Assembly (NCBI RefSeq): GCF_019880305.1
Contig: NZ_CP082301.1
Coordinates: 5,270,001 to 5,334,000, forward strand
DNA length: 64,000 nucleotides
Reading direction: 5' to 3'
From: Streptomyces decoyicus
Lineage (GTDB): Bacteria; Actinomycetota; Actinomycetes; Streptomycetales; Streptomycetaceae
Shown: positions 51,168 through 58,658 of the stretch, in pieces
Numbering within the stretch: position 1 is the first letter of the stretch
Layout of the letters: each line of letters begins with the position of its first letter
Translations under genes and position numbers: made by a program
The notes under the pieces: model-generated
Told to the model about the DNA's origin: nothing
Seen by the model: the letters and a program-made list of their open reading frames with translations, nothing else
Databases searched by the model: none

Positions 51168-51650
51168 TCAGAAATTGAATTCCCGCATCGCCGCAGAGCC
51201 CGCGGCCGCGGCAGTGGTGAAGAAGTGCCGCAGGGTGACGAAGGCCCCCTCCAGATAGCCGAGACCGTTCCCGTCCCGGTCCCAGTAGCCGTGCCCGGGA
51301 TAGACGTCCTCCTCCAGCATCTGTTCCGGGTCGTAGTGCCCGGCCAGGTCCTCCCAGGCCGCCTTCCGCAGCTCCGCCGCCACGTGCGCGACGGATTCGA
51401 CGTCCCAGCCGGTGTAGATGCCCTGCTCGTCGATGGTGGATCCGCCGTCCAGAATCATCACCGGAACCTCTGCGGCATCGAAGAGGTACTGAAGTCCGGC
51501 CCAGTCCCTCCCCAGGAACCCGACGAGGCCGTCGTCTACCTCGCCTTCCTCACTGCGTTCGACGACCAACTCGTCCGCCCAGTCAGGATCCTGCTCCGCC
51601 CGCTCCAGCTCCGCCGCCGTCACCCGCACGAACTGTATGTCCTGCCCCAT
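51168..51650 (-). CDS. DUF1877 family protein
   Basis: A 160-residue acidic soluble protein (IQFVRVTAAELERAEQDPDWADELV..., YLFDAAEVPVMILDGGSTIDEQGIYTGWDVESVAHVAAELR..., ending FVTLRHFFTTAAAAGSAAMREFNF). The pattern is typical of the DUF1877 (YfbM-like) family, of unknown function and often near toxin/immunity loci. ATG 51650 has a GGGGGGAA Shine-Dalgarno 6 nt upstream. The leader contains a repeated CTGCATTCCA (51671-51695). It is the first gene of an accessory-looking minus-strand stretch. Confidence 0.75.
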   Translation of the reverse strand: MGQDIQFVRVTAAELERAEQDPDWADELVVERSEEGEVDDGLVGFLGRDWAGLQYLFDAAEVPVMILDGGSTIDEQGIYTGWDVESVAHVAAELRKAAWEDLAGHYDPEQMLEEDVYPGHGYWDRDGNGLGYLEGAFVTLRHFFTTAAAAGSAAMREFNF

Positions 51651-51801
51651 GAAATTTCCCCCCTGAAATCCACTGCATTCCACTGCATTCCGCTGAATTC
51701 CGCGCAACCGCTCCCGCCGCCGGTGACGTTCAGCCGACCAAGACGTACACGGAGCCGCCGAAGCCGCGCAGCACGGCGAGCGTTACGACCGCGGCGAGTG
51801 C

Positions 51802-52296
51802 TCACCGCCGCCGCACCAACTGTGAGCCGTCTATGAAGAGATCGGAACGCGCTGCGATGTGCAGGGCGTTCAGCGCCTCGATGACGAGCATGCTCAACTC
51901 CGGTCGCCGGTCGACAGCTTCCTGCGCAGGCCCGCGCGCGCACTTCAACAGGTCCCAAGTGCGCTGGTTGACCGTGTTGGCCGCCTCGATAGCCGCATCG
52001 TTGCTCAGTAGGACGAGCCCCTCGAAGAGGAGAGACCGCCTCGCCTCTGCCGCATCCATCTCGGCAAGCGCCTCCGCCGGACTCTCGCCTCGCTCGCCGG
52101 CCTCAACGGCTCGCCTCGCCGTCCGCACCTCTTCCTTGATGCACGACGTGTACTCGATGTAAGTGTCCAGCTTCCGCTCGTCCCATCGTGTGGCCAACGT
52201 CCGCCGGAACTTGGCACGTTCGGCCATGCTGGTGGCGAAGAAGGACGTGAGGGCGCCCACCAGGACGCCAATGAGAGTGATGATCTGGCTGGCCAT
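51802..52296 (-). CDS. hypothetical protein with N-terminal membrane helix
   Basis: A 164-residue protein: helix ASQIITLIGVLVGALTSFFATSMAER at residues 2-27, then a charged, helical cytoplasmic part (WDERKLDTYIEYTSCIKEEVRTARRAVEAGERGESPAEALAEMDAAEARRSLLFE...). No domain is recognised. There is no ribosome site; a TAGCTT hexamer 7 nt before the ATG suggests a leaderless transcript. Codon use is a little less GC-extreme than in core genes. Confidence 0.7.
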   Translation of the reverse strand: MASQIITLIGVLVGALTSFFATSMAERAKFRRTLATRWDERKLDTYIEYTSCIKEEVRTARRAVEAGERGESPAEALAEMDAAEARRSLLFEGLVLLSNDAAIEAANTVNQRTWDLLKCARGPAQEAVDRRPELSMLVIEALNALHIAARSDLFIDGSQLVRRR

Positions 52297-52466
52297 ACGG
52301 ATCAAGCTAACGGCTCCAGAAGACACGCAGGCATCCCGCTGCCGCCCCAGCCCTCATGCACTACCGAACGCTGCTCGGGGTACCGGATTCGAGTTTCGGA
52401 CTCACGAAACCACCCTGAAAGTAGGGTGGTTCGCTGTTGGCCCTGTCGAGCGCTCTTTCGTGGTGG

Positions 52467-52883
52467 TCAGTGGATGACCACGCCGGGAACGAGGGCGACC
52501 AGCCCGGAGACGAAGCTGCCGATTCCCGCGAGGGTGACGATGGTGGCCTTGCCGTCCGAGAACAGTCCTGAGCAGAAGGCCCGGATTTGGCGGCGGACGA
52601 ACAGCATCTTGAGCTTCTGCCAGCGGTGTTGCCGGATGTGGCAGCCCAGGAGGAGCCCTGATGCGTTGTTGCGGCAGCCGTCCTCGCGGCCCCTCACCGG
52701 AGCACCGCATGTTACTGGTGCCTGGAATGCGCACCAGAGCAGGACGACGGCTGATAGTGCGATCACCACTGCTGGCCCTGCTGCCTTGTTGACCCAGGCC
52801 GCGATCAGTAGGGCGCCGGCCAGGACTCCCCACCACTGCCCCAAGCCGCCAAGGTTGCTGCTTCTTGCCCCCGAATTCGTCAT
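52467..52883 (-). CDS. hypothetical membrane protein
   Basis: A 138-residue protein with hydrophobic segments at about 17-31, 36-54 and 117-137 (GGLGQWWGVLAGALLIAAWV; VVIALSAVVLLWCAF; TLAGIGSFVSGLVALVPGVVI). A Cys/Arg-rich loop lies between (CGAPVRGREDGCRNN...RQHRWQKLKMLFVRRQ). No family recognised. It is isolated on the minus strand with 170-bp gaps either side. Confidence 0.55.
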   Translation of the reverse strand: MTNSGARSSNLGGLGQWWGVLAGALLIAAWVNKAAGPAVVIALSAVVLLWCAFQAPVTCGAPVRGREDGCRNNASGLLLGCHIRQHRWQKLKMLFVRRQIRAFCSGLFSDGKATIVTLAGIGSFVSGLVALVPGVVIH

Positions 52884-53053
52884 GCCTTGAATCGTGGCGA
52901 TCTGCGGGCCGGGGCATGCTTCGGGTGCGTCTCCTGGCCGAAATGGATCTCAGGACGGCCGAGAGTCGGTGGCCGACGCAACGCGTGGCATGACGCCGTC
53001 CGGGAGGGGCTGAAAGCTCCGTGTGGCCCACTTCCCGCGGCGGGGCAGCCGGG

Positions 53054-53578
53054 CTACTCCGCACCTCGTTCGTCCGGCAGAAGGCGGCCACGCAGATCCC
53101 GGGCGGGGCGCTTCCTGTGCACGTCTTCTCCTGGGCCGGGCTGATGCGACTGCCAGTTGAAGGCGAAGCGGTTGGCGGCACGGTCGAACGAGATGCCGAC
53201 GGCGACTTCGGGGATGCTGAACTCTCTCTGCGACCCGTCGATGATCGCTCCGGCCAGCCCCTCCGCCTGGAACTCGGTTTCGGGGAACAACACGCGATGC
53301 ACCGTGACCAGCGTGTGCCGGTCTCGGGGCTGCGCTGCCTCGATCGCCTCTGCTGCAAGGCTCAATCCGTGCCGCAGCCAGCCGGCTTCATCCGGGGTGA
53401 GGCGCAGCCCTGAGTGGTCGGTGGGGGGATGTTCGAGGACAGGCGTGGCGTCCAGCCAGGTCCGGTTGCTGATCCGCTCGGCGCTGCGCGGGGGAGCTGC
53501 CACCGACGCCGCCCCTGCCGTGAGGTCGATGGCGATGCCCCCGGCGGGGCCGAGCACTCGGTAAACGGCCGTGCGCAT
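53054..53578 (-). CDS. hypothetical protein
   Basis: A 174-residue soluble protein: VYRVLGPAGGIAIDLTAGAASVA, then a helical block (LTPDEAGWLRHGLSLAAEAIEAAQPRDRH) and beta-rich FPETEFQAEGLAGAIIDGSQREFSIPEVAVGISFDRAANRFAFNW, with a basic tail. No family is recognised. GAGGGA is 13 nt before the ATG, somewhat far. Its start lies only 40 bp from the relic msrA tail, so it may lie just outside the insert described there. Confidence 0.55.
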   Translation of the reverse strand: MRTAVYRVLGPAGGIAIDLTAGAASVAAPPRSAERISNRTWLDATPVLEHPPTDHSGLRLTPDEAGWLRHGLSLAAEAIEAAQPRDRHTLVTVHRVLFPETEFQAEGLAGAIIDGSQREFSIPEVAVGISFDRAANRFAFNWQSHQPGPGEDVHRKRPARDLRGRLLPDERGAE

Positions 53579-53617
53579 CAGCTGTCAGTCATCCCTCGGC
53601 GCCCTCTACGTCAGTCG

Positions 53618-53671
53618 TCAGTCGTCCGTCGGAGCCGGTGCCACCCCCACCGGGCAGCTCACGCCCGTCCC
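53618..53671 (-). pseudogene. displaced 3' end of msrA
   Basis: Reading the minus strand in the msrA frame gives GTGVSCPVGVAPAPTDD and a TGA at 53618-53620. It is identical to the C-terminus of the intact msrA up to VAPA (38 identical bases, 53634-53671 versus 54520-54557) and then diverges. This looks like the original msrA end, left behind when an 886-bp segment entered the gene and supplied a new last few codons. Confidence 0.7.
53634..53671. repeat. 38-bp direct repeat, left copy (attachment-site-like)
   Basis: Identical in sequence and orientation to 54520-54557, 886 bp away. It contains GCCGGTGCCACCCCCACCGG. Repeats of this kind, with one copy completing a gene's 3' end, are typical of attL/attR flanks of a site-specifically integrated element. 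No integrase lies between them. Confidence 0.85.
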
Positions 53672-53734
53672 TACGGGTCTCGCGTGCCAAGTAGCCCCAG
53701 GCGCCAGGCGCGCAAGATGCTTCAGCGGTGACGG

Positions 53735-54004
53735 CTACAGCGCGTCGAACGGTGGCATGATGCGGACGATGGTGATCAGCAGGGCGCGCGGCGCCACGAG
53801 GAAGTAGAACCAGCCGCCGGCGGCGTCCATGCGGCGCAGACCTCCCGGTCGGGGGCCGTTGCCGAAATCGCTGACGTCGATGCCCGTACTTGCAAGGTCT
53901 ACGAGCTGGCCGGCCAGACGTTCCACTTCCGCCACGTGACCGGGGATGCCGCCTGCCACATGGTCGTGGTCGGGGTCGTACTCCCAGCGCCAGTCAGCGC
54001 TCAC
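53735..54004 (-). CDS. small RelE/ParE-like protein (candidate toxin)
   Basis: An 89-residue protein: VSADWRWEYDPDHDHVAGG, a helical segment HVAEVERLAGQLVDLASTGIDVSDFG, a turn, and two beta strands GWFYFLVAPRALLITIVRIMPPF. The size and order (strand, two helices, C-terminal strands with Arg) suit a RelE/ParE-type toxin, but no diagnostic residue set confirms it. It starts at GTG 54004 overlapping the stop of the upstream gene by 4 bp (GTGA), the layout of antitoxin-toxin pairs. It lies inside the insert between the 38-bp direct repeats. Confidence 0.6.
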   Translation of the reverse strand: MSADWRWEYDPDHDHVAGGIPGHVAEVERLAGQLVDLASTGIDVSDFGNGPRPGGLRRMDAAGGWFYFLVAPRALLITIVRIMPPFDAL

Positions 54005-54354
54005 CGGGCCGGTAGGCCGATGGCGGAGTGGGCTTCGTCCAGGATCCGACCGATCTCGGAGGCGGCCTGCCGTGCCTGAGCCGCGTCGCCCGATTCGGCA
54101 GCGTTCTCCCACCGACGGAGGTCCGCTGCCGCGTCCGGCCGACGCTGGATGTGGACATAGGCGGCCCACTGGGCGATGAACCGCTGGAGCGGTGCCAGGT
54201 CGGAGCCCTGCCGGGACTGGTCGGCCGCTTGGTCCAACTCCCGTGTGAAGGCTGGCAGCGCCGCGGGCGCGATCTGACTGATGGCCTGCCGCAGTGCAGC
54301 GACCGTGGCAGGGGGCTGGGGAATGAGTGGCTGCCCAGCGGCGGAGGTGGTCAT
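54001..54354 (-). CDS. DUF6247-like small protein (candidate antitoxin)
   Basis: A 117-residue helical protein: PATVAALRQAISQIAPAALPAFTRELDQAADQSRQ, LAPLQRFIAQWAAYVHIQRRPDAAADLRRWENAAESGD, and a final helix. The opening 'ALRQAI...P..LPAFTRELDQA' and the tryptophan segment are typical of DUF6247-like proteins, which often precede a small RelE/ParE-like gene. ATG 54354 follows GGGAGC at 5 nt; longer starts (54366, 54405) lack one. Translationally coupled to the downstream gene. A two-gene toxin-antitoxin-like cassette is the simplest reading. Confidence 0.65.
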   Translation of the reverse strand: MTTSAAGQPLIPQPPATVAALRQAISQIAPAALPAFTRELDQAADQSRQGSDLAPLQRFIAQWAAYVHIQRRPDAAADLRRWENAAESGDAAQARQAASEIGRILDEAHSAIGLPAR

Positions 54355-54509
54355 GGCTGCTCCCATGGGCGTGATTCTGATCCCGTGCGTCAGCCTATCC
54401 GGCACAAGTGCTCTGCCTCCGCTCGAACGAGTGAGGCAGAGGCAGTGTGGCTACCCGCGCCTGGACCGGCTTGGCGGGAGCACCCCTACCTGGGCTGACG
54501 GCCCCGAAG

Positions 54510-55178
54510 TCAGTCCCCGGCCGGTGCCACCCCCACCGGGCAGCTCACGCCCGTCCCGCCGATGCCGCAGTACCCCGCCGGGTTCTTGTCGAGGTACTGC
54601 TGGTGGTACCCCTCTGCCGGGTAGAAGGGGCGGGTGCCGTCGGCGGGGAGGATTTCGGTGGTGATGTCGGCGTAGCCGGAGTTTCGGAGGACGGTGCGGT
54701 AGGCGTCGCGGGAGGCTTCGGCGGCCTGTTGCTGGGCGGGGGAGTGGGTGTAGATGGCGGAGCGGTACTGGGTGCCGACGTCGTTGCCCTGGCGGAAGCC
54801 CTGGGTCGGGTCGTGCGACTCCCAGAAGAGCTTCAGCAGGGCCGTGTACGGGATCACGGCGGGGTCGTAGACGACGCGGACGGCCTCGGTGTGGCCGGTG
54901 TGGCCGCTGCACACCTCTTCGTAGGTGGGGTGGGGGGTGTGGCCGCCCTGGTAGCCGACGAGGGTGGTCCAAACGCCCTTGGCCTGCCAGAACTTCCGCT
55001 CGGCGCCCCAGAAGCAGCCCAGGCCGAAGTCGGCGATCTCCAGGCCGTCCGGGTACGGGCCGAGCAGCGGGTTGCCGAGGACGGTGTGCCGGTCGGGGAC
55101 GGCGAAGGGCCGCTCGGGGCGGCCTTCGAGCGCTTCGTCCGGCGTGGGGAGGTGGGTCTTGAAGCGGGAGAAGAGCAT
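54510..55178 (-). CDS. msrA: peptide methionine sulfoxide reductase A
   Basis: A 222-residue enzyme reducing the S-form of methionine sulfoxide in proteins and free methionine. The active site is LGCFWGAERKFWQAKGV with the catalytic Cys. VGYQGGHTPHPTYEEVCSGHTGHTEAV, DVGTQYRSAIYTHSPAQQ and YPAEGYHQQYLDKNP follow, and resolving cysteines lie in GYCGIGGTGVSCPVG. The last residues (APAGD) were donated by the right-hand 38-bp repeat; a displaced original end lies at 53618-53671. AGGAG is 10 nt before the ATG at 55178. Confidence 0.95.
   Translation of the reverse strand: MLFSRFKTHLPTPDEALEGRPERPFAVPDRHTVLGNPLLGPYPDGLEIADFGLGCFWGAERKFWQAKGVWTTLVGYQGGHTPHPTYEEVCSGHTGHTEAVRVVYDPAVIPYTALLKLFWESHDPTQGFRQGNDVGTQYRSAIYTHSPAQQQAAEASRDAYRTVLRNSGYADITTEILPADGTRPFYPAEGYHQQYLDKNPAGYCGIGGTGVSCPVGVAPAGD
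54520..54557. repeat. 38-bp direct repeat, right copy (inside msrA)
   Basis: The copy at the 3' end of the intact msrA coding region; identical to 53634-53671. The two copies bound the segment holding the DUF6247-like and RelE/ParE-like genes. Confidence 0.85.
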
Positions 55179-55320
55179 CCGGATCAGGCTCCTGGGGCTG
55201 GGGCGAGCGACGTGGCACCGACGTGGCACGCAGTGTCCTTGTGCGCTCAACGCTGGCGGGGCGGGGGGTATTCCGGCCACGGCCCCGGCGGTGCGTAAGG
55301 AGCGTTTCCGGCCGGGGCGG

Positions 55321-56484
55321 CTACTGCCCGGCCGGCGGAAAGCCGGCCGAACTGCCGCCGCCGAGCTGTTCCCAGCCCGCGATGGCCAGGGCGCGGTAGG
55401 CGGCGTACTCGGCGGCGGGGCTGCGGCCGTATGACCAGGGGACGGCGCCGACATGGCCGTCGACCTGGCGGAGCTGCTCCATGGCCTCCGGGTAGCGCTC
55501 GGCACGGACCAGGAACCAGACCAGGAGATGGCGGACGTGCGGGGCCATGGGGTGGTCGGCGGGGGCCTCGCGGAGGGCGAAGTGGGCGCCTTCTATGGCG
55601 CGCTCGACGACCGCGCTCTGGTAGAGGCTGCGGACCATGTTGGCCTCGGGGAGGTGCTCGTAGACCGCGAAGAGGGGGAGGGCCGGGAGGAGGGTCTTGG
55701 CGGGGGCGGCGGCCGCCGCGCGCTCGGCGAAGGCCTCGGCCTCCTGGCGGGAGCCGTGCCACTTCTGCGACCAGTACGGAAGCGCGGCGAGATGCGCGCC
55801 CATGTGCTGCGGAGCGCGCTGGGCGACCTTGGACCACAGCTCTTCGTAGTCGGCGGGGCGGTCGCCCAGGCCGCGGGCGACGGCCAGCTCCGTGATGTAC
55901 GGGATCGGGCTGCCGGGCGCCAGCAGGGCCGCCTCCCGGCAGACCGTACGGGCCTCTTCGAGGATCATGCGGAAGTCCTCCGAGCCCGGGTCGCGCAGCG
56001 CCTGGACGACGAGGAACTGGGCGTGCGTCTGAGCGCCGCCGGGGTCCTTGGGGGCCTCCGAGCGCCAGGTGCGCAGCCAGATCCCGCCGGTCCGCCCGCC
56101 GTCGCCGTATCCCGGCGCCGTACCGCGCCGCTGCTGCTCCGTCGCCTCTTCCGCGGCCAGCTCGAACGCGGCGGCGCCGGCCAGCGTCTGCACCCGCTGC
56201 CAGCGGCGTTCCCAGTCGTCGCCGGTGGACTTCAGCAGTGCGGCGGCCGGACGCCAGTCGTGCGTGCGGCGCATCTCGGCGAGCGCCTCGGCGAGTTCCT
56301 GGTCCGGGCCGGGCAGCCGTACGTCGAGCTCCTCCAGCGGTACGAAGCCGTAGCCGGCCATCGGGTCGGAGGCCACCACCATGCCCTGCCGGGTGTGCTG
56401 CCCCGCCCGCCGGCGCCGCATCCAGGGCAGGAAGACGAAGCCGCCGAGCGTGAGCGCGGCGAGAAGAACCAGCAGAGCGTCCAT
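55321..56484 (-). CDS. membrane-anchored helical-repeat protein
   Basis: A 387-residue protein: one N-terminal membrane helix (ALLVLLAALTLGGFVFLPWM, 3-22), a basic patch RRRRAGQHTRQG, then a long all-helical region (65-385). It resembles TPR-type solenoids (MRRTHDWRPAAALLKSTGDDWERRWQRVQTLA, HMGAHLAALPYWSQKWHGSRQEAEAFAERAAA, RHLLVWFLVRAERYPEAMEQLRQVDGHVG). No enzyme motif. It probably acts as a scaffold at the membrane. It is divergent from metB with 213 bp between the starts. Confidence 0.82.
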   Translation of the reverse strand: MDALLVLLAALTLGGFVFLPWMRRRRAGQHTRQGMVVASDPMAGYGFVPLEELDVRLPGPDQELAEALAEMRRTHDWRPAAALLKSTGDDWERRWQRVQTLAGAAAFELAAEEATEQQRRGTAPGYGDGGRTGGIWLRTWRSEAPKDPGGAQTHAQFLVVQALRDPGSEDFRMILEEARTVCREAALLAPGSPIPYITELAVARGLGDRPADYEELWSKVAQRAPQHMGAHLAALPYWSQKWHGSRQEAEAFAERAAAAAPAKTLLPALPLFAVYEHLPEANMVRSLYQSAVVERAIEGAHFALREAPADHPMAPHVRHLLVWFLVRAERYPEAMEQLRQVDGHVGAVPWSYGRSPAAEYAAYRALAIAGWEQLGGGSSAGFPPAGQ

Positions 56485-56657
56485 GTGGGGTGTCCTGTAC
56501 CTGTAACGGCTGCCTGTAACGGTGCGGGTCGAAGGCGTGGCGGGAAGAGGAGGAGTGGGGTGGGAGGAGGGGGTGGGTGACGGGCGGCGGATGGGGTGCG
56601 CGGGGAACCTGTGTGTGGTCCCTCGTATGTATCCACTATCCAGCCAACCAGAAAGTT

Positions 56658-56697
56658 CCGAAAAGTTCGGTCGCGCGGCCGACTACCCTCGGCAGAC
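56658..56697 (+). promoter_or_regulatory. metB promoter with dyad
   Basis: A TACCCT -10 (56684-56689) lies 8 nt before the ATG with no ribosome site, so metB is probably leaderless. A CCGAA-AAG-TTCGG dyad (56658-56670) covers the -35 zone, and the direct repeat AAAGTTC (56652-56658 and 56662-56668) overlaps it. Possible operator for a sulfur-amino-acid regulator. Confidence 0.5.
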
Positions 56698-57858
56698 ATG
56701 AGCGATCAGCGCGAACCACGCCATCAGCATTTTGAAACCGTTGCCATCCACGCAGGTCAGGAGCCCGACGAGGCCACCGGCGCGGTGGTACCGCCCATCT
56801 ATCAGGTATCCACTTACAAGCAGGACGGGGTGGGCGGGCTCCGCGGCGGCTACGAGTACAGCCGCAGCGCCAACCCGACCCGTACCGCCCTGGAGGAGAA
56901 CCTCGCGGCGCTCGACGGCGGCCGCCGCGGCCTCGCCTTCGCCTCCGGCCTCGCCGCCGAGGACTGCCTGCTGCGCACCCTGCTGACCCCCGGCGACCAT
57001 GTCGTCATCCCCAATGACGCCTACGGCGGAACGTTCCGTCTCATCTCGAAGGTCGTCGAGCGCTGGGGTGTGGAATGGTCGGTGGCCGACACCTCCGACC
57101 CGAAGGCCGTACGCGACGCGCTGCGGCCCCGTACGAAGGCGATCTGGGTGGAGACGCCCAGCAACCCGCTGCTCGGCATCAGCGACATCTCGGCGCTGGC
57201 CGGTGTCGCGCATGACGCCGGGATCAAGCTCGTTGTCGACAACACCTTCGCCAGCCCCTACCTTCAGCAGCCGCTCGCTCTCGGCGCGGACGTGGTGGTC
57301 TACTCCACGACCAAGTACATGGGCGGGCATTCGGATGTGGTCGGCGGCGCTCTTGTCGTCAACGACGACGCCCTCGGCGAGGAACTCGCCTACCACCAGA
57401 ACGCGATGGGGGCGGTCGCCGGACCGTTCGACGCCTGGCTGGTGATGCGCGGCATCAAGACGCTCGCCGTACGCATGGACCGGCACAGCGCCAACGCGGC
57501 ACGCATCGCGGACCTGCTCACCTCCCACAACAAGGTGACCCGCGTCTTCTACCCGGGGCTGGCCGAGCACCAGGGCCACGAGATCGCCGCCAAGCAGATG
57601 CGGTCCTTCGGCGGCATGGTGTCGTTCCAGGTCGCGGGCGGCGAGCAGGCGGCGGTGGAGGTCTGCAACCGGACCAAGCTGTTCACCCTCGGTGAGTCGC
57701 TGGGCGGCGTCGAGTCGCTGATCGAGCACCCGGGGCTGATGACGCACGCCTCGACGGCCGGTTCGCTGCTGGAGGTCCCCAACGACCTCGTGCGCCTCTC
57801 GGTCGGCATCGAGTCCGTCGACGACCTGCTGGCGGACCTCGCGCAGGCGCTGGGCTGA
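56698..57858 (+). CDS. metB: cystathionine gamma-synthase / gamma-lyase
   Basis: A 386-residue PLP enzyme of the Cys/Met metabolism family. Motifs: TVAIHAGQEPDEATGAVVPPIYQVSTY, GGYEYSRSANPTRTALEENLAAL, the PLP lysine in VVYSTTKYMGGHSDVVGG, and RLSVGIESVDDLLADL at the end. It joins an O-acylated homoserine with cysteine to cystathionine, or does the reverse gamma-elimination; sequence alone does not separate synthase from lyase. The start is fixed by the leaderless promoter. A hairpin at 57884-57910 follows. Confidence 0.93.
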   Translation: MSDQREPRHQHFETVAIHAGQEPDEATGAVVPPIYQVSTYKQDGVGGLRGGYEYSRSANPTRTALEENLAALDGGRRGLAFASGLAAEDCLLRTLLTPGDHVVIPNDAYGGTFRLISKVVERWGVEWSVADTSDPKAVRDALRPRTKAIWVETPSNPLLGISDISALAGVAHDAGIKLVVDNTFASPYLQQPLALGADVVVYSTTKYMGGHSDVVGGALVVNDDALGEELAYHQNAMGAVAGPFDAWLVMRGIKTLAVRMDRHSANAARIADLLTSHNKVTRVFYPGLAEHQGHEIAAKQMRSFGGMVSFQVAGGEQAAVEVCNRTKLFTLGESLGGVESLIEHPGLMTHASTAGSLLEVPNDLVRLSVGIESVDDLLADLAQALG

Positions 57859-57882
57859 CGGACCGGTCGCCGGCCCTGCCGT

Positions 57883-58131
57883 TCACCACCCCTCCGCGGG
57901 AGGGGTGGTGTGGGCCGGCGGCGGCAGCCAGGGGTGCTGCACGGCCGCCCAGGCCAGCGCCGCCAGGGCGAGCAGCGCCAGCAGCCAGCCGAGGCGGCGC
58001 ACCAGCTTGCGGTGCGCCACGAGACGGCGGCCGCGGGCGGTGGCCCGTTCGGCGAGATCGGGCGGGACGAGCGGGTGCGGCCCGGCCAGCATCTGCCGTA
58101 CCTCGGCCTCCTTGCGGTCGGGGAGGCTCAT
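57883..58131 (-). CDS. small single-helix membrane protein coupled to the sigma factor gene
   Basis: An 82-residue protein: acidic/basic cytoplasmic head MSLPDRKEAEVRQMLAGPHPLVPPDLAERATARGRRLVAHR, one membrane helix LGWLLALLALAALAWAAVQ, and a short Pro/His-rich outer tail. Its ATG overlaps the sigma factor's TGA by 4 bp. A membrane protein coupled to a sigma factor gene suggests an anti-sigma-like or signalling role, but no ZAS/HxxxCxxC motif is present. Function unknown. Confidence 0.72.
   Translation of the reverse strand: MSLPDRKEAEVRQMLAGPHPLVPPDLAERATARGRRLVAHRKLVRRLGWLLALLALAALAWAAVQHPWLPPPAHTTPPAEGW
57884..57910. terminator. 12-bp hairpin between convergent genes
   Basis: Perfect arms 57884-57895 and 57899-57910 with a GCG loop. 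It overlaps the last codons of the minus-strand membrane-protein gene (HTTPPAEGW and stop), so the terminator is coded inside that gene. Confidence 0.65.
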
Positions 58132-58658
58132 GGGGCCGCCGGTTTGGGCGCGGAGTCCTGGGCCGGGCCGGATCCCGTCTCCGGCACCGGGCGGTGTGCC
58201 GCGGGGGGCTCCGGCCCGGGGCGGCGGCTGCGCATCTCCGCGATCGCGCGCAGGCACAGTGCGTGCACCCGCTCGGCGGGCAGGCCGAGTTGGGCCGCGG
58301 TCTGCTCCTCGGCCACGCCCTCGTACAGCCGTAGGACGAGAACCAGACGCTCCTGCGGGGACAGCCGGTCCAGAAGCCCGCCGCGCGGCCGGCGGTGGCG
58401 CCAGGCGGTGCGCGCGAAGTGGGCGGCCATCTCCCGGCGGGTGCGCTCGTATGGATCGTCGCCGCGCAGCCGGTCCCAGACGGCGTACGTCCGCGAGAGC
58501 GCGCAGGTCAGCAACTCTTCGGCGGCCGGAGCGGGCCGGGAAGCGGGCTCGCCGGTCAGCAGGGTGGCGGTGTGCAGCAGCCGGCCCGCCGCGCCCGCCA
58601 CGAACAGCGCGAACTCCCGGGCGTGGCGGCGCTCCTGCGCCGGTCGCCGCTCTCGCAC
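58128..58658 (-). CDS. SigE-family ECF-like sigma factor
   Basis: A 176-residue sigma-70 family protein with a region-2-like segment (FALFVAGAAGRLLHTATLLTGE...AEELLTCALSRTYAVWDRLRGDDPYERTRREM). A clear region 4 helix-turn-helix follows (LLDRLSPQERLVLVLRLYEGVAEEQTAAQLGLPAERVHALCLRAIAEM). This is the plan of the actinobacterial SigE-type ECF group, without conserved anti-sigma partners. The tail is Pro-rich. GTG 58658 follows GGGAGG at 4 nt. Its targets are unknown. Confidence 0.8.
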   Translation of the reverse strand: MRERRPAQERRHAREFALFVAGAAGRLLHTATLLTGEPASRPAPAAEELLTCALSRTYAVWDRLRGDDPYERTRREMAAHFARTAWRHRRPRGGLLDRLSPQERLVLVLRLYEGVAEEQTAAQLGLPAERVHALCLRAIAEMRSRRPGPEPPAAHRPVPETGSGPAQDSAPKPAAP

